Assembly (NCBI GenBank): GCA_959022495.1
Contig: CAUEYX010000004.1
Span: forward strand, 124,001-188,000
Length of the DNA stretch: 64,000 nt
DNA from: an uncultured Lachnospiraceae bacterium
Lineage (GTDB): Bacteria; Bacillota; Clostridia; Lachnospirales; Lachnospiraceae
Direction: 5' to 3'
Under the pieces are notes generated by a model. That model had not been told where the DNA came from and searched no databases. It saw only the letters and a list, made by a program, of their open reading frames with translations. This document shows, in pieces, positions 27,534 to 37,700 of the stretch. Position 1 is the stretch's first letter, and every line of letters begins with the position of its first letter. Both the position numbers and the translations under genes were made by a program.

Positions 27534-30500
27534 ATGATATACCTGCTGCATATTTCGGACCTGCATCTTGTGGCTGACCCGGAGTGGTACAATATGAAAA
27601 ACGCCATATTAAACGCTGCAGAGGAGAGAATGAAAGATATTCCCGTCGGACAAAAGCTATTAGTGATCACAGGAGACTTCCACAATTTCAGCGCCAATAA
27701 TTTCGATCATGCCAAAGAGTTCGTGACAAGTCTGGCTGAGAAAATGGGGATTGAAATGGAGAAAGATGTATTTGCGGTCCCGGGCAATCATGACGTTTCC
27801 AAAACCATACCGGAAGAAATTGACCGAGAAGCACTGCTCCTGGCTATAAAAACGAAGCCGGAGATGCTTTACAAAAATAACAGGATAAAAACACTTCTCG
27901 AGTGTTATGACGGGTATACGGAGTTCGTTAAAGAAATTGGAATATACCCGGAAGAGAGCGGTTTGAACCCGGTATCCGTACATGTCCGGACGTGGAGGAA
28001 TCGGCTGAATCTTCTTCACTTAAATACAACGATCATCGCTGACGGGAGTCAGAAGAACGGGCAGATGACGGACGCGCGGACCGCGGCGTCTGAACAGGTT
28101 CGAAAGGATCTTGGATATGGAGAACTGCCGCGGATTGCCATCGGGCATAACAGTTTTTACGATCTGGCAGAGAATCAGAGAAACATTCTTGCCGGCATGT
28201 TCCTGCAGGAGAAAGTAAGTGCTTATTTGTGCGGAGACCGTCATCAGAAGAATACGAAAAGAGAGGAAAAGCATATCATACTGGGCGAAGAGGAAAGCGG
28301 GGACTCTGTAACGATCCCCAATGTGGTCTCCTACCGGACTTCAGCGGATGAGAACGATACATATTCCGATTTTGGCATGATCTGGCATAAGTGGGATGAG
28401 GAGACCGGAAAAATTCAGATGGAATACTTCAGATGGAATCCGGAGGACCAGGCAAAGCTGCAGCCGGATGGAACAGATTCATACTCCCTGCGTCCCATCT
28501 CTGAGAAACCGAAGGCAGATCCCGCGCTGGAAAAGGAAAATAAAACCACAGATGACAGAAATAACTGCTGGTTTTCTAACGCTGATTTATCCGCAAAAGG
28601 AAACGGCGGGGTAAAGCCTGGTTTTGTGCGTAATTTTTTACTGGGTGGACGCTGCCGCTGGGAGCTGGCTTTCTCTGAAGGCTGGATTGTGGAGAGGAAG
28701 ATCGTAGAGGGGCTGTATGAGAAGGCGGTAAACGGAGGTGTCTATGTCCTGATCGGTCCTGGGGGAGAGGGGAAAACAACAGTTTTGATGCAGATGTGCG
28801 CGAAGCTGATTCGAAATGGACAGAATGTTTTTTATTATCGTGGGTATGGATTGTCAGCTCTTCCGGAAAATATCCCGCAGAACGCGGTCTTCGTGATGGA
28901 TAATCCGCCGGATACCCCAAAGTTCAAGCGCTTTTTAGAGAGTGTGATTGAAGAGGGAGTTACGCTCATCATAGGGGAGCGTGAAAATGAGTGGAACCTG
29001 CTGAAAAAGACGCTTGGAATCCCGGGCAGGGATATACAGGAGGTCTCAATGGGGCAATTGGACAAGAAAGAGTCATGGGCATTCGCGGACTGTGTATGTG
29101 AGAATCTGCTGCATTCCAGAGAAAGAAAGGAGATCAAGGAGGTTTTTTATACCAATTCTTATGGTTTCCTTTACGCGGCCATGCTTTTGGCCGTCAAAGA
29201 TACCAATTCTCTGGAAGATATCGCGCATGAGATCATCATGAATCTATCCCGGAAATCGCGGGAAGGTCTGATTCTCCTCGGGCATATCGTATTAGCAGAG
29301 CGGTACGGGGTTAAATTTACCCGTGAGAATTTCAGGGAGGTATGCGGGAAACTGCAGATAAGCCCCTGGGATGGAAATAAAGCGCTGGGCCGGGAGGCGG
29401 GCTTAAATGGAGAAAACTATCAGACACGGCATGAGGTGATATCCGAATTGTTTTATAAGGAATTGTTTTCTGACTGTGGGGTACTGTCACAGGAAGAGAC
29501 AGATCGGATATTGACGCGTCTGCTGGAGCAGAGGTTCCAAAAATATTCCATTGCTTACGGGTACCTTAAGAATCGAGCGGCGGATGAGATTATGAAACTC
29601 TGCGGAGGATTCGCTTTGGCAGGTCTGGAGACGCGGCGGTATTTGATCAGCAGGATGCTGGATGAGATAAAGTCTCAGCCACCAACCTATTTTCATGAGA
29701 TACCTTTGTACATAAAAGATGAGGAGATACAGCTTCTGTTTTTTCGTCAATGTTTCGACCGAGAATGGATCTCGGATGAATTTTTGAAGTTATGGTGTGA
29801 TCTGCTGAGTAAGAGGGGCGTGCCGTGGGATGCTGAGGAAGCATATTCACCGGCGTGGATTCTGAGAAAAGTATGCCTGGAGCAGGGCGGAGACAGCATT
29901 GCGTGGCTGATGTGGGCCAAGCAGGAAGAACAGGAAAACGGCGCCGGAGAGTATGGGAGAGAGAATACGGCGAGGTGGATCTACCGGGAAGCGTGTTTGA
30001 AGCACCGGGCAGACAGCCATACCTGGCTTGCATGGGGGCAGCTGGAAGAACGCCAAAACAACGTAGGAGGACTGGACTATAAGACAGAGAATACAGCAAG
30101 ATGGATCTATCAGGAGGCCTGTATGAACCATAGCGGGAATGGAGCAGTATGGAGAGCATGGGGGCAGTTGGAAGAACACCAAAACAATATAGGCGGGCTG
30201 GATTATAAGATAGAGAATACAGCGCGCTGGATCTACCGGGAGGCCTGCTTAAAGCATCAAGCAGACAGCCATACCTGGCTTGCATGGGGGCAGCTGGAAG
30301 AATGCCAAAACAACGTAGGTGGACAGGACTATAAGACAGAGAATACAGCGCGCTGGATCTATTGGGAAGCCTGCTTAAAGTATCAAGCAGACAGTCATAT
30401 CTGGCTTGCATGGGGGCAGCTGGAAGAACGCCAAAACAACGTAGGTGGGCTGGATTATAAGACAGAGAATACAGCAAGATGGATTTATCGGGAAGCCTGC

Positions 30501-31289
30501 TTAAAGTATCAAGCAGACAGCCATATCTGGCTTGCATGGGGGCAGCTGGAAGAACGCCAAAACAACGTAGGTGAGCTGGATTATAAGACAGAGAATACAG
30601 CGCGCTGGATCTACCAGGAGGCCTGCCTGAACCATAGTGGCAATGGGGCATTGTGGCTTGCGTGGGGACGTTTGGAAGAACGTCAAAACAACGTAGGTGG
30701 ACAGGACTATAAGACAGAGAATACAGCGCGCTGGATCTACCGGGAAGCCTGTCTGAAACATGGAGGGGATGGCTCGGTGTGGCTTGCCTGGGCACGGCTG
30801 GAGGAGAAAGAAAATAATATAGGCGAATGTTGGAAGGAAAATACAGCCAGGTGGATCTTTCAAAATGGAATTGAGCGGTTCCCAGATGTGGCGGTGTTGT
30901 ATTGGCCATATGCTCATTTAGAGCTGATGGCCCGATGTCCGGATCGAGCCAGAAGTATTTTGAGGCAGGCTGCAAAATATAGTGATTATTCTTTAGGAGA
31001 TCTTGCCATATTAGAATTTTATTATAATAATATTGATACTGACAGTGAATATAGTATGAATCAATTGATGAAGAGAATGGAGAACCAGAAGGAGTTCTCA
31101 TTTGGTGCCGTACAATCTTTATATTATTGTTCCCGCCTGCTGGGACGAGATGAAGATGTGGAGCGATACTATCAGCTTCTTCAACAGCATCCCCAATATG
31201 ATCCTGAAAATACCAGCGTAGAGGAAGTTATTGATTTGTGTAGACAGGTTATGGCGGAGAGATATAATATTATTGACATATGTTCATAA
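27534..31289 (+). CDS. Calcineurin-like phosphoesterase / STAND-like NTPase / HAT-TPR repeat protein
   Basis: The product has 1251 residues. The N-terminal metallophosphoesterase (about 1-270) shows the metal motifs HISDLHL, ITGDFHNF, PGNHDVS, IGHNSF and CGDRHQKN. A P-loop NTPase follows (about 395-690): Walker A IGPGGEGKTT with Lys414, Walker B AVFVMDNPPD, and LIIGERENEW, resembling the arginine-sensor region of STAND ATPases. The C-terminal half holds helical repeats, seven nearly identical 42-residue units of HAT/TPR type (ENTARWIYREACLKH, then WLAWGQLEERQNN). I took ATG 27534 because GGAGG lies 8 bases before it; ATGs at 27528 and 27531 are also possible. Effector-STAND-repeat order is the plan of many bacterial anti-phage or self-recognition proteins. 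Phage defence is inferred, not shown. Confidence 0.8.
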   Translation: MIYLLHISDLHLVADPEWYNMKNAILNAAEERMKDIPVGQKLLVITGDFHNFSANNFDHAKEFVTSLAEKMGIEMEKDVFAVPGNHDVSKTIPEEIDREALLLAIKTKPEMLYKNNRIKTLLECYDGYTEFVKEIGIYPEESGLNPVSVHVRTWRNRLNLLHLNTTIIADGSQKNGQMTDARTAASEQVRKDLGYGELPRIAIGHNSFYDLAENQRNILAGMFLQEKVSAYLCGDRHQKNTKREEKHIILGEEESGDSVTIPNVVSYRTSADENDTYSDFGMIWHKWDEETGKIQMEYFRWNPEDQAKLQPDGTDSYSLRPISEKPKADPALEKENKTTDDRNNCWFSNADLSAKGNGGVKPGFVRNFLLGGRCRWELAFSEGWIVERKIVEGLYEKAVNGGVYVLIGPGGEGKTTVLMQMCAKLIRNGQNVFYYRGYGLSALPENIPQNAVFVMDNPPDTPKFKRFLESVIEEGVTLIIGERENEWNLLKKTLGIPGRDIQEVSMGQLDKKESWAFADCVCENLLHSRERKEIKEVFYTNSYGFLYAAMLLAVKDTNSLEDIAHEIIMNLSRKSREGLILLGHIVLAERYGVKFTRENFREVCGKLQISPWDGNKALGREAGLNGENYQTRHEVISELFYKELFSDCGVLSQEETDRILTRLLEQRFQKYSIAYGYLKNRAADEIMKLCGGFALAGLETRRYLISRMLDEIKSQPPTYFHEIPLYIKDEEIQLLFFRQCFDREWISDEFLKLWCDLLSKRGVPWDAEEAYSPAWILRKVCLEQGGDSIAWLMWAKQEEQENGAGEYGRENTARWIYREACLKHRADSHTWLAWGQLEERQNNVGGLDYKTENTARWIYQEACMNHSGNGAVWRAWGQLEEHQNNIGGLDYKIENTARWIYREACLKHQADSHTWLAWGQLEECQNNVGGQDYKTENTARWIYWEACLKYQADSHIWLAWGQLEERQNNVGGLDYKTENTARWIYREACLKYQADSHIWLAWGQLEERQNNVGELDYKTENTARWIYQEACLNHSGNGALWLAWGRLEERQNNVGGQDYKTENTARWIYREACLKHGGDGSVWLAWARLEEKENNIGECWKENTARWIFQNGIERFPDVAVLYWPYAHLELMARCPDRARSILRQAAKYSDYSLGDLAILEFYYNNIDTDSEYSMNQLMKRMENQKEFSFGAVQSLYYCSRLLGRDEDVERYYQLLQQHPQYDPENTSVEEVIDLCRQVMAERYNIIDICS
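29961..30836 (+). repeat. 126-bp tandem repeats coding for HAT/TPR-like units
   Basis: Units begin with GAGAATAC at 29961, 30087, 30213, 30339, 30465, 30591 and 30717 (exact 126-bp period), and a shorter last step of 120 bp leads to 30837. Units are nearly identical at DNA level. They differ mainly at one short window, reading ADSH in units 1, 3, 4 and 5, SGNG in units 2 and 6, and GDGS in unit 7. This indicates recent expansion or recombination. Confidence 0.95.
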
Positions 31290-31300
31290 TTGAGTATACT
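31273..31300 (+). promoter_or_regulatory. Promoter of the DUF134-reductase unit
   Basis: TTGACA (31273-31278) and TATACT (31295-31300) are 16 bases apart. The -35 box lies inside the last codons of the preceding gene. Confidence 0.6.
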
Positions 31301-31368
31301 TATAACCAGGATATACATCCGGGAACGGAATGTTTCACTGCGCGCAGAAAGGGAAAGGAGGTTTTCAT

Positions 31369-31752
31369 ATGCCAAGGCCACAGAAGCAGCGCTGTATCTG
31401 TTCCCTGCCGCGGGCCGAAGGATTTGCCCCGAAGGGGTGTGAGGCGTCCGGCAGCATTAACCTTACATATGATGAATACGAAACAATCCGTCTGCTGGAC
31501 TATATGCAGATGACCCAGGAGCAGTGCGCCCGCAGGATGGGAATCTCCCGCCCTACGGTGACGCGGATCTATGATGAAGCGCGCCGGAAGATGGCGGATA
31601 TGCTTTCCAACGGAAAAGCCCTTACCATCGGCGGCGGGGATGTCTATGTCTGCCCGGCGATGCGCCCGGAATGTGCCGGCGAGGAGCACTGCTGTCACAA
31701 GAACCGGGAATGGGAGAACGGCTGGAGGGCAGCGGACAGTGACCAAGAGTAA
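31369..31752 (+). CDS. DUF134 family (UPF0251) putative DNA-binding protein
   Basis: This is a 127-residue DUF134 protein starting MPRPQKQRCICSLPRAEGF; AAGGAGG precedes ATG 31369. A helix-turn-helix of sigma-region-4 type is visible in YDEYETIRLLDYMQMTQEQ followed by MGISRPTVTRIYDEARRK. Cysteines near both ends (CIC, and CPAMRPECAGEEHCCHK) could bind metal or sense redox state. It lies 22 bases before the CoA-disulfide reductase fusion gene and may regulate it; DUF134 genes often neighbour redox or iron-sulfur genes. Confidence 0.85.
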   Translation: MPRPQKQRCICSLPRAEGFAPKGCEASGSINLTYDEYETIRLLDYMQMTQEQCARRMGISRPTVTRIYDEARRKMADMLSNGKALTIGGGDVYVCPAMRPECAGEEHCCHKNREWENGWRAADSDQE

Positions 31753-31774
31753 AAGAAAGGAAAGATGCAGGAAG

Positions 31775-34357
31775 ATGAAAGTACTTATTATCGGCGGCGT
31801 CGCGGCCGGGACAAAGACGGCGGCAAAATTAAAAAGAGAAGACAGGAGCATCGAGGTGACCCTTGTCACAAAAGATCAGGACATCTCCTACGCGGGCTGC
31901 GGCCTGCCTTATTATGTGGGAGGATTGATTGAGAGCCGGGACGAACTGATTGTCAATACGCCTCAGAAATACGCCGGGCTGACCGGGGTGGAGGTGCGTA
32001 CCGGAAGAGAGGCTGTGGCGCTTGATGCGGGAAAGAAAGAAGTCACACTTCGGGATGTCCAGACCGGCAATACAGAGGTCTGTCCGTATGACAAGCTGGT
32101 GATTGCCACGGGCGCTTCCGCCGCGGAACTGCCGATTGAAGGGAAAGACCTCCCGGGTGTGTTCAAGATGCGCACACCGGACGACGCGGAGGCGATCCGC
32201 AGTTATGCAGAAACAAACAGTGTAAAGAAAGCGGTTGTAATCGGCGCTGGTTTTATCGGCCTGGAAGCAGCGGAAAATCTTCATGCAAGGGGCGTCAATG
32301 TAACGGTGATTGACTTCGCGTCACAGGTCCTCCCCAATATTCTGGACCCGGAGATGGCGGCTTATGTGAAGAAACATCTGCTGAACGCGGGAATCCGCGT
32401 AATTACAGGGACAAGCGCGGAAAAGATCCTGGGGACAGATCAGGTGACGGGTGTGAAAACATCCGCGGGAACGCTTCCGTGCGAGATGCTGATTATGGCG
32501 GCAGGAATCCGTCCGAATACCGCGTTTCTGGAAAATACAGGGATTGAAATGTTCAAAGGCACAATCCTTGTGGACGGACAGATGAAGACCAGCCTGGATG
32601 ACGTGTACGCGGCCGGCGACTGCGTGATGGTGACGAACCGCGTGACCGGGAAACCCCAGTGGTCCCCCATGGGATCTTCCGCGAATCTGGAAGGGCGGAC
32701 TCTGGCACAGGTTCTGGCAGGCACCCAGAAAACCTATCCCGGCGTCCTTGGTACAGGGGTAGTAAAGCTCCCCGGACTCAACGCAGGGCGTACCGGTCTG
32801 ACAGAAGCGCAGGCGAGGGAAGCAGGGTACGATGTGGAGACCGTCCTTGTCCCCACAGATGACAAGGCGCATTATTATCCGGACGCGGCCTTCTTTATTA
32901 CAAAGCTGATCGCGGACCGGGCAACGAGAAAGCTTTTGGGAGTGCAGGTGCTGGGCCCCGGCGCGGTGGACAAGATGGTAGATATCGCGGTCATGGGAAT
33001 CAATATGGGGGCTGTACTGGAAGATTTTGAAAATGCGGATTTTGCCTATGCGCCTCCGTTCTCTACGGCCATTCATCCATTTGTACAGGCGGTGTATGTG
33101 ATGATGAATAAGCTGGACGGCACCTTTGTCAGCATGACGCCGGCAGAATACGCGGAGGGGAAAGCGGAAGGATACCGCGTGGTGGACGCGCAGCCTGAAC
33201 CGGCGATACGCGGGGCATTCTTCGTCAACCTGGCAAAAGTAAACGGTGAGATTGAAGGGCTGGACAAGAAGGAGAAGATCCTTCTCGTCTGCGCCAAAGG
33301 GAAGCGGGCGTATTTTCTTCAGAACAGGATGCGCTATTATGGATATGAGAACACGGTTGTCCTGGAAGGAGCCACATTCTTTAATGATGTGAAAGTGAAG
33401 AATACAGAAGCGGCTGTGTCCAAGGAAGAAGAGACAAGGGTGAAAGCACTGGGCTTTTTGAAAGATAAGCGGACACCGGATAAATTTAACGGACGTGTGA
33501 TCACAAGGAACGGGAAGATCACGGCCGAGGAGGCGAGGGTGATCGCCGAGGCCGCAGAGCGTTTCGGAAGCGGAGAGGTCACCATGACTTCCCGTCTGAC
33601 CATGGAGATCCAGGGCGTGCCGTTTGATCATATTGAGCCGCTGAGAGAGTATCTGATGCAGGCGGGGCTTGAGACCGGCGGCACGGGATCAAAAGTGCGT
33701 CCGGTAGTATCCTGTAAAGGAACCACATGCCAGTATGGACTGATTGATACGTTCGCGCTGTCCGAGGAGATTCACGAGAGATTCTACCACGGATACCGGG
33801 ATGTTAAACTGCCGCACAAGTTTAAGATCGCGGTGGGCGGATGTCCGAATAACTGTGTGAAACCAGACTTGAACGATCTTGGCATTATCGGGCAGAGAGT
33901 GCCCCAGATCGACCTGGAGAAATGCCGCGGATGCAAGGTATGCCAGATCGAAAATAACTGCCCGGTCAATGTGGCGAAGATGGTGGACGGTAAGATTACG
34001 ATTGATGAGGACGCGTGCAATCACTGCGGCCGCTGCGTAGGAAAATGTCCGTTCCATGCGGTTGAGGATTCTGCCAGCGGTTACCGTATCTATATCGGCG
34101 GGCGCTGGGGCAAGAAGGTGGCCCAGGGCAGATATCTCGGCAAGGTGTTTACGGATAAAGACGAGGTGCTTTCTGTCGTAGAGAAAGCGATCCTTCTGTT
34201 CCGGGAGCAGGGCATTACCGGAGAGCGGTTCGCTGATACTGTGGCAAGGCTCGGGTTCGAGAATGTGCAGGAACAGCTTCTCGCGGATGATCTCCTGGCG
34301 CGCAGGGAAGAAAACTTAAAAGCGCAGAAACATCTGAAGGGCGGAGCCACCTGCTGA
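31775..34357 (+). CDS. CoA-disulfide reductase / rhodanese / siroheme sulfite reductase-like fusion
   Basis: The product has 860 residues. The N-terminal flavin disulfide reductase (about 1-440) has IIGGVAAGTKTA, VIGAGFIGLEAAENL and the redox Cys42 in YAGCGLPYYVGG, as in CoA-disulfide or NADH-dependent persulfide reductases. A rhodanese-like domain follows (about 460-545; VCAKGKRAYFLQN). The C-terminal part (about 565-860) is a sulfite/nitrite reductase half with siroheme/Fe4S4 cysteines in CKGTTCQYG and GGCPNNC, plus a two-cluster ferredoxin insert (CRGCKVCQIENNCPV, CNHCGRCVGKCPF). I infer electron flow from NAD(P)H through FAD and Fe-S clusters to a sulfur substrate. ATG 31775 begins the Rossmann strand. 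Confidence 0.88.
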   Translation: MKVLIIGGVAAGTKTAAKLKREDRSIEVTLVTKDQDISYAGCGLPYYVGGLIESRDELIVNTPQKYAGLTGVEVRTGREAVALDAGKKEVTLRDVQTGNTEVCPYDKLVIATGASAAELPIEGKDLPGVFKMRTPDDAEAIRSYAETNSVKKAVVIGAGFIGLEAAENLHARGVNVTVIDFASQVLPNILDPEMAAYVKKHLLNAGIRVITGTSAEKILGTDQVTGVKTSAGTLPCEMLIMAAGIRPNTAFLENTGIEMFKGTILVDGQMKTSLDDVYAAGDCVMVTNRVTGKPQWSPMGSSANLEGRTLAQVLAGTQKTYPGVLGTGVVKLPGLNAGRTGLTEAQAREAGYDVETVLVPTDDKAHYYPDAAFFITKLIADRATRKLLGVQVLGPGAVDKMVDIAVMGINMGAVLEDFENADFAYAPPFSTAIHPFVQAVYVMMNKLDGTFVSMTPAEYAEGKAEGYRVVDAQPEPAIRGAFFVNLAKVNGEIEGLDKKEKILLVCAKGKRAYFLQNRMRYYGYENTVVLEGATFFNDVKVKNTEAAVSKEEETRVKALGFLKDKRTPDKFNGRVITRNGKITAEEARVIAEAAERFGSGEVTMTSRLTMEIQGVPFDHIEPLREYLMQAGLETGGTGSKVRPVVSCKGTTCQYGLIDTFALSEEIHERFYHGYRDVKLPHKFKIAVGGCPNNCVKPDLNDLGIIGQRVPQIDLEKCRGCKVCQIENNCPVNVAKMVDGKITIDEDACNHCGRCVGKCPFHAVEDSASGYRIYIGGRWGKKVAQGRYLGKVFTDKDEVLSVVEKAILLFREQGITGERFADTVARLGFENVQEQLLADDLLARREENLKAQKHLKGGATC

Positions 34358-34766
34358 TCCTTCGGCGCGGGAGAAAGTAGAATATCTTAATACGATAAAA
34401 AGCAGCATGAGCAGGAGCTGTTGCAGAAGCAGATGTATAATCTGCTGAAGCAATGGCTCTGTTTTTATATACATGAAAGATGATTATATGCCTGATGACC
34501 AGCTCATGCTTTGAAACAGCTGGGGGGGGGAAAATCGTTCCATCCAAGCGGAGAAAAAGTGAATATTGTTATATAATTATTCCGTGATTGTACTACAAAT
34601 AGATTACAGTGAGATGTATAATAATTCCAACATCTTTCTTAATAAACGCAAATAATCTAACAATTTGGTCCGATTGTAGAAACAGTGCGTGCAGCTGTTG
34701 TGTTTGCGGCAGGCGGAATCCGCCTGAAAGACGATGGAACAGGTATGTAAAGGAGGGAAACGCGAA
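34358..34766 (+). other. Gene-free stretch with G9 run and short inverted segments
   Basis: No gene is supported here. The stretch holds AGCAGATGTATAATCTGCT (a small hairpin), GCATGAGC/GCTCATGC segments in opposite orientation, a run of nine G residues at 34522-34530, and AT-rich sequence with TATAAT at 34572 and 34617 lacking clear -35 boxes. It should contain the promoter of the GH95 gene. It may also hold a decayed gene: a short frame reads QHEQELLQKQMYNLLKQW. Confidence 0.4.
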
Positions 34767-37700
34767 TTGAAACAAAGGAAAAAGTTAATGGGCTGGATCT
34801 TAAGCTCTGCCATGCTGGTGTCAGGCATCCTGCCTGTTAATGCCATGGCGGCGGAACCAGAGGAAGCGGCGGCCGGGCAGCCGGCCCTGCGGATATGGTA
34901 TGATTCTCCGGCCACTGACTGGGAGAGTGAAGCATCCCCGCTTGGGAACGGGTTCATGGGAGCCATGGTGTTTGGCGGCGTGGACAGCGATCAGATTCTG
35001 ATTAATGAGCATACGCTCTGGTCCGGCGGACCGGGATCTGACCCGGACTATGACGGGGGACACAATAGCAGGAGTTCGGAGGAGAACGCGGCGAACCTGA
35101 AAAAGGCGCAGGAACTTCTGCAGGATGAGGTTACACAGTTTACGGAAAATAACTCGGCTTATGTAGATGAGAGTACAGGGAAAGTTGTTTCCAGCAACTT
35201 TAATCCTTCTAATGAGGTGAAAAACCTGATTAACACTTTAAAAGGAGATAAGAGCCATTTCGGACAGTACCAGCAGCTGAGCAATATTATGATTACAAAT
35301 GCTCCGGCGAAGACGGTCACTCCGGTGGGCATTGACTCGAATTCCGCGAATAAGAACAGTGAGAACCAGCAGTATCAGGAAGGACCGGAAAAAGCCTTCG
35401 ACAATAACACGGATACGAAATGGTATTCTGTGGGCGGTCTCAGCGGAGACGCGAAGCAGGAATTCCCGGTCTGGGTAACCGCTGAATACGCGGAACCCGT
35501 AACCACATCACAGTACGCGATCGTATCAGGAAATGATACTCCGGCGAGAGATCCTAAAGCGTGGAATCTATACGGATCGAACGACGGGGAGGAATTTGTT
35601 CTGATCGACGCGCAGACAGACGCTAGATTTGAAAACAGAATTCAGACGAAATATTTCCCGCTGGATGAAGAAGTCTCATATAAGTATTACAAATTTGAAG
35701 TGACAGAACTCTATGGCAATGCCGGCGGCTGCCAGATGCAGGAAATTATTATTAACGCGTCGGAGGAGAAAGCGAGCCAGTACACGGATTATGTGCGGGC
35801 GCTGGATCTGGACACAGCGGTCGCTTCTGTGGATTATACGCTGGATGAAGTGAGCTATCACAGAGAGTATTTCGTGAGCAATCCCGCCAATGTCATGGCG
35901 GTCCGCCTGACTGCGGATGAGGACGGCAGCATTACGAAGTATTTCAGTATTAACACGCCGCAGACGAAGGCAGAGATCACCGCGGCGGATGATACAATTA
36001 CCCTGACTGGCACACCGTCCGATCACGGCGAAGACGGACTGCATTTCGCGCAGCAGGTTAAGATCCTCCTGCCGGGAGACGGCACAATGGAAGCGGATGA
36101 AGACGGCGGGATCATGGTCACCGGCGCGGATGAGGTGGTGCTTCTGATGAGCGCGGGGACGAACTATCAGCAGTGTATGGATGACAGTTATGATTACTTC
36201 TCAGACGAGGACCCGCTGGACGGCGTGAAGGAACGGATCGCGGCGGCTCAGGAGAAAGGGTATGAAGCGCTGAAAGAAGAGCACATTGCGGATTATAAGT
36301 CCTTGTATGACAATATGAAACTGGATCTCGGGGGAAGTGTGCCGGATAAGTCTACGGACGCCCTGCTGGCAGGGTACAATGGAAGGTCCGGCGATCCCAA
36401 CACAGCGGGCGAGGACCTGTACCTGGAGACGCTGTATTACCAGTTCGGCAGATATCTGATGATCGCGTCGTCGAGAGAGGGCTCTCTTCCTGCGAACCTG
36501 CAGGGGATCTGGGCCAGCGGACTCAACCCGCCGTGGGACGCGGATTATCATACGAATATCAACGTACAGATGAACTACTGGCTGTCGGAGCAGACCAATC
36601 TTTCCGAGTGCCATACACCGTTGATTGCGTATATCAACAGCCTCGTTCCCAGGGGCTCAGAGACGGCCAAGAACGTGTTTGGAGAAGATACCCGCGGATG
36701 GACGACATTCCACGAGAATAATATCTGGGGAAATACAGCTCCGGCGACTTCGGACGCTTTCTACACACCGACCGCGGCGGCATGGCTGTGCCAGGATATC
36801 TGGGAGGTTTACGCGTTTAACCTGGACGAAGAGTTCCTGGCGGAAAATTATGATACCATGCTGCAGTCAGCCCTTTTCCTGGTTGACATTCTGGTAGAAG
36901 ACGAGCGGGACGGCACACTTGTGGTCAGCCCTTCCTATTCACCGGAACACGGCCCGTATTCACTGGGCAGCACCTTTGATCAGGCAGTTGTGTGGGATAT
37001 CTTTCATAACGTGATCCTGGCGGCGGATGTTCTCGGCAGGAGTGACACATCGGATGTTCAGGAAGTGAAAGCGGCATTTGAGAATCTTTCCGGTCCGAAG
37101 ATCGGTCTCGCGGGCCAGTTCCAGGAGTGGAAAGATGAGACAACCATGGATATTACCGGCGACGGCGGGCACCGGCATGTGAATCATCTCTACGGGCTGC
37201 ATCCGGGGAAACAGATCGTGGCAGGCAGGAGCGAGCAGGACGACGAATACGTAGAGGCAATGAAAGAGACCTTGAATACCCGCGGCGACGGCGGCACCGG
37301 ATGGAGCAAGGCATGGAAGATCAACTTCTGGGCGCGCTTAAGGGACGGTGACCACGCCCATAAGATGGTGGAGGAACAGTTAAAGGATTCTACACTGACG
37401 AATCTCTTCGATACGCATCCGCCGTTCCAGATCGACGGCAACTTCGGGGCAACGGCCGGCATGACGGAGATGCTGCTCCAGAGCCAGGGCGACTCCATTG
37501 ATCTGCTGGCGGCAATACCGGCTGACTGGGATACCGGAAGCGTGACAGGACTGCGGGCCCGCGGTGATGTGACTGTGGATATGACATGGCAGAGATCTAC
37601 TTTGACCGGCGCGGTGCTGACAGCCGGCACAGACGGGACTCTGAAAGTCAGAGGAGAGAATATCGGCACATCCACGCTGACAAATTCCAATGGGAAGGAA

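Noticed and set aside
29961..30836. Possible CRISPR-like array because of regular repeats
   Set aside because: The repeats are 126 bp, contiguous, in frame and coding; there are no unique spacers.
29647..31101. A 484-residue open frame on the minus strand opposite the repeat region
   Set aside because: It mirrors the 126-bp repeats of the plus-strand gene, has no recognisable domain and no ribosome binding site; it stays open only because the repeat lacks minus-strand stops.
32321..33631. A 436-residue open frame on the minus strand
   Set aside because: It lies wholly opposite the reductase fusion, whose domains are certain; its composition is that of an antisense shadow.
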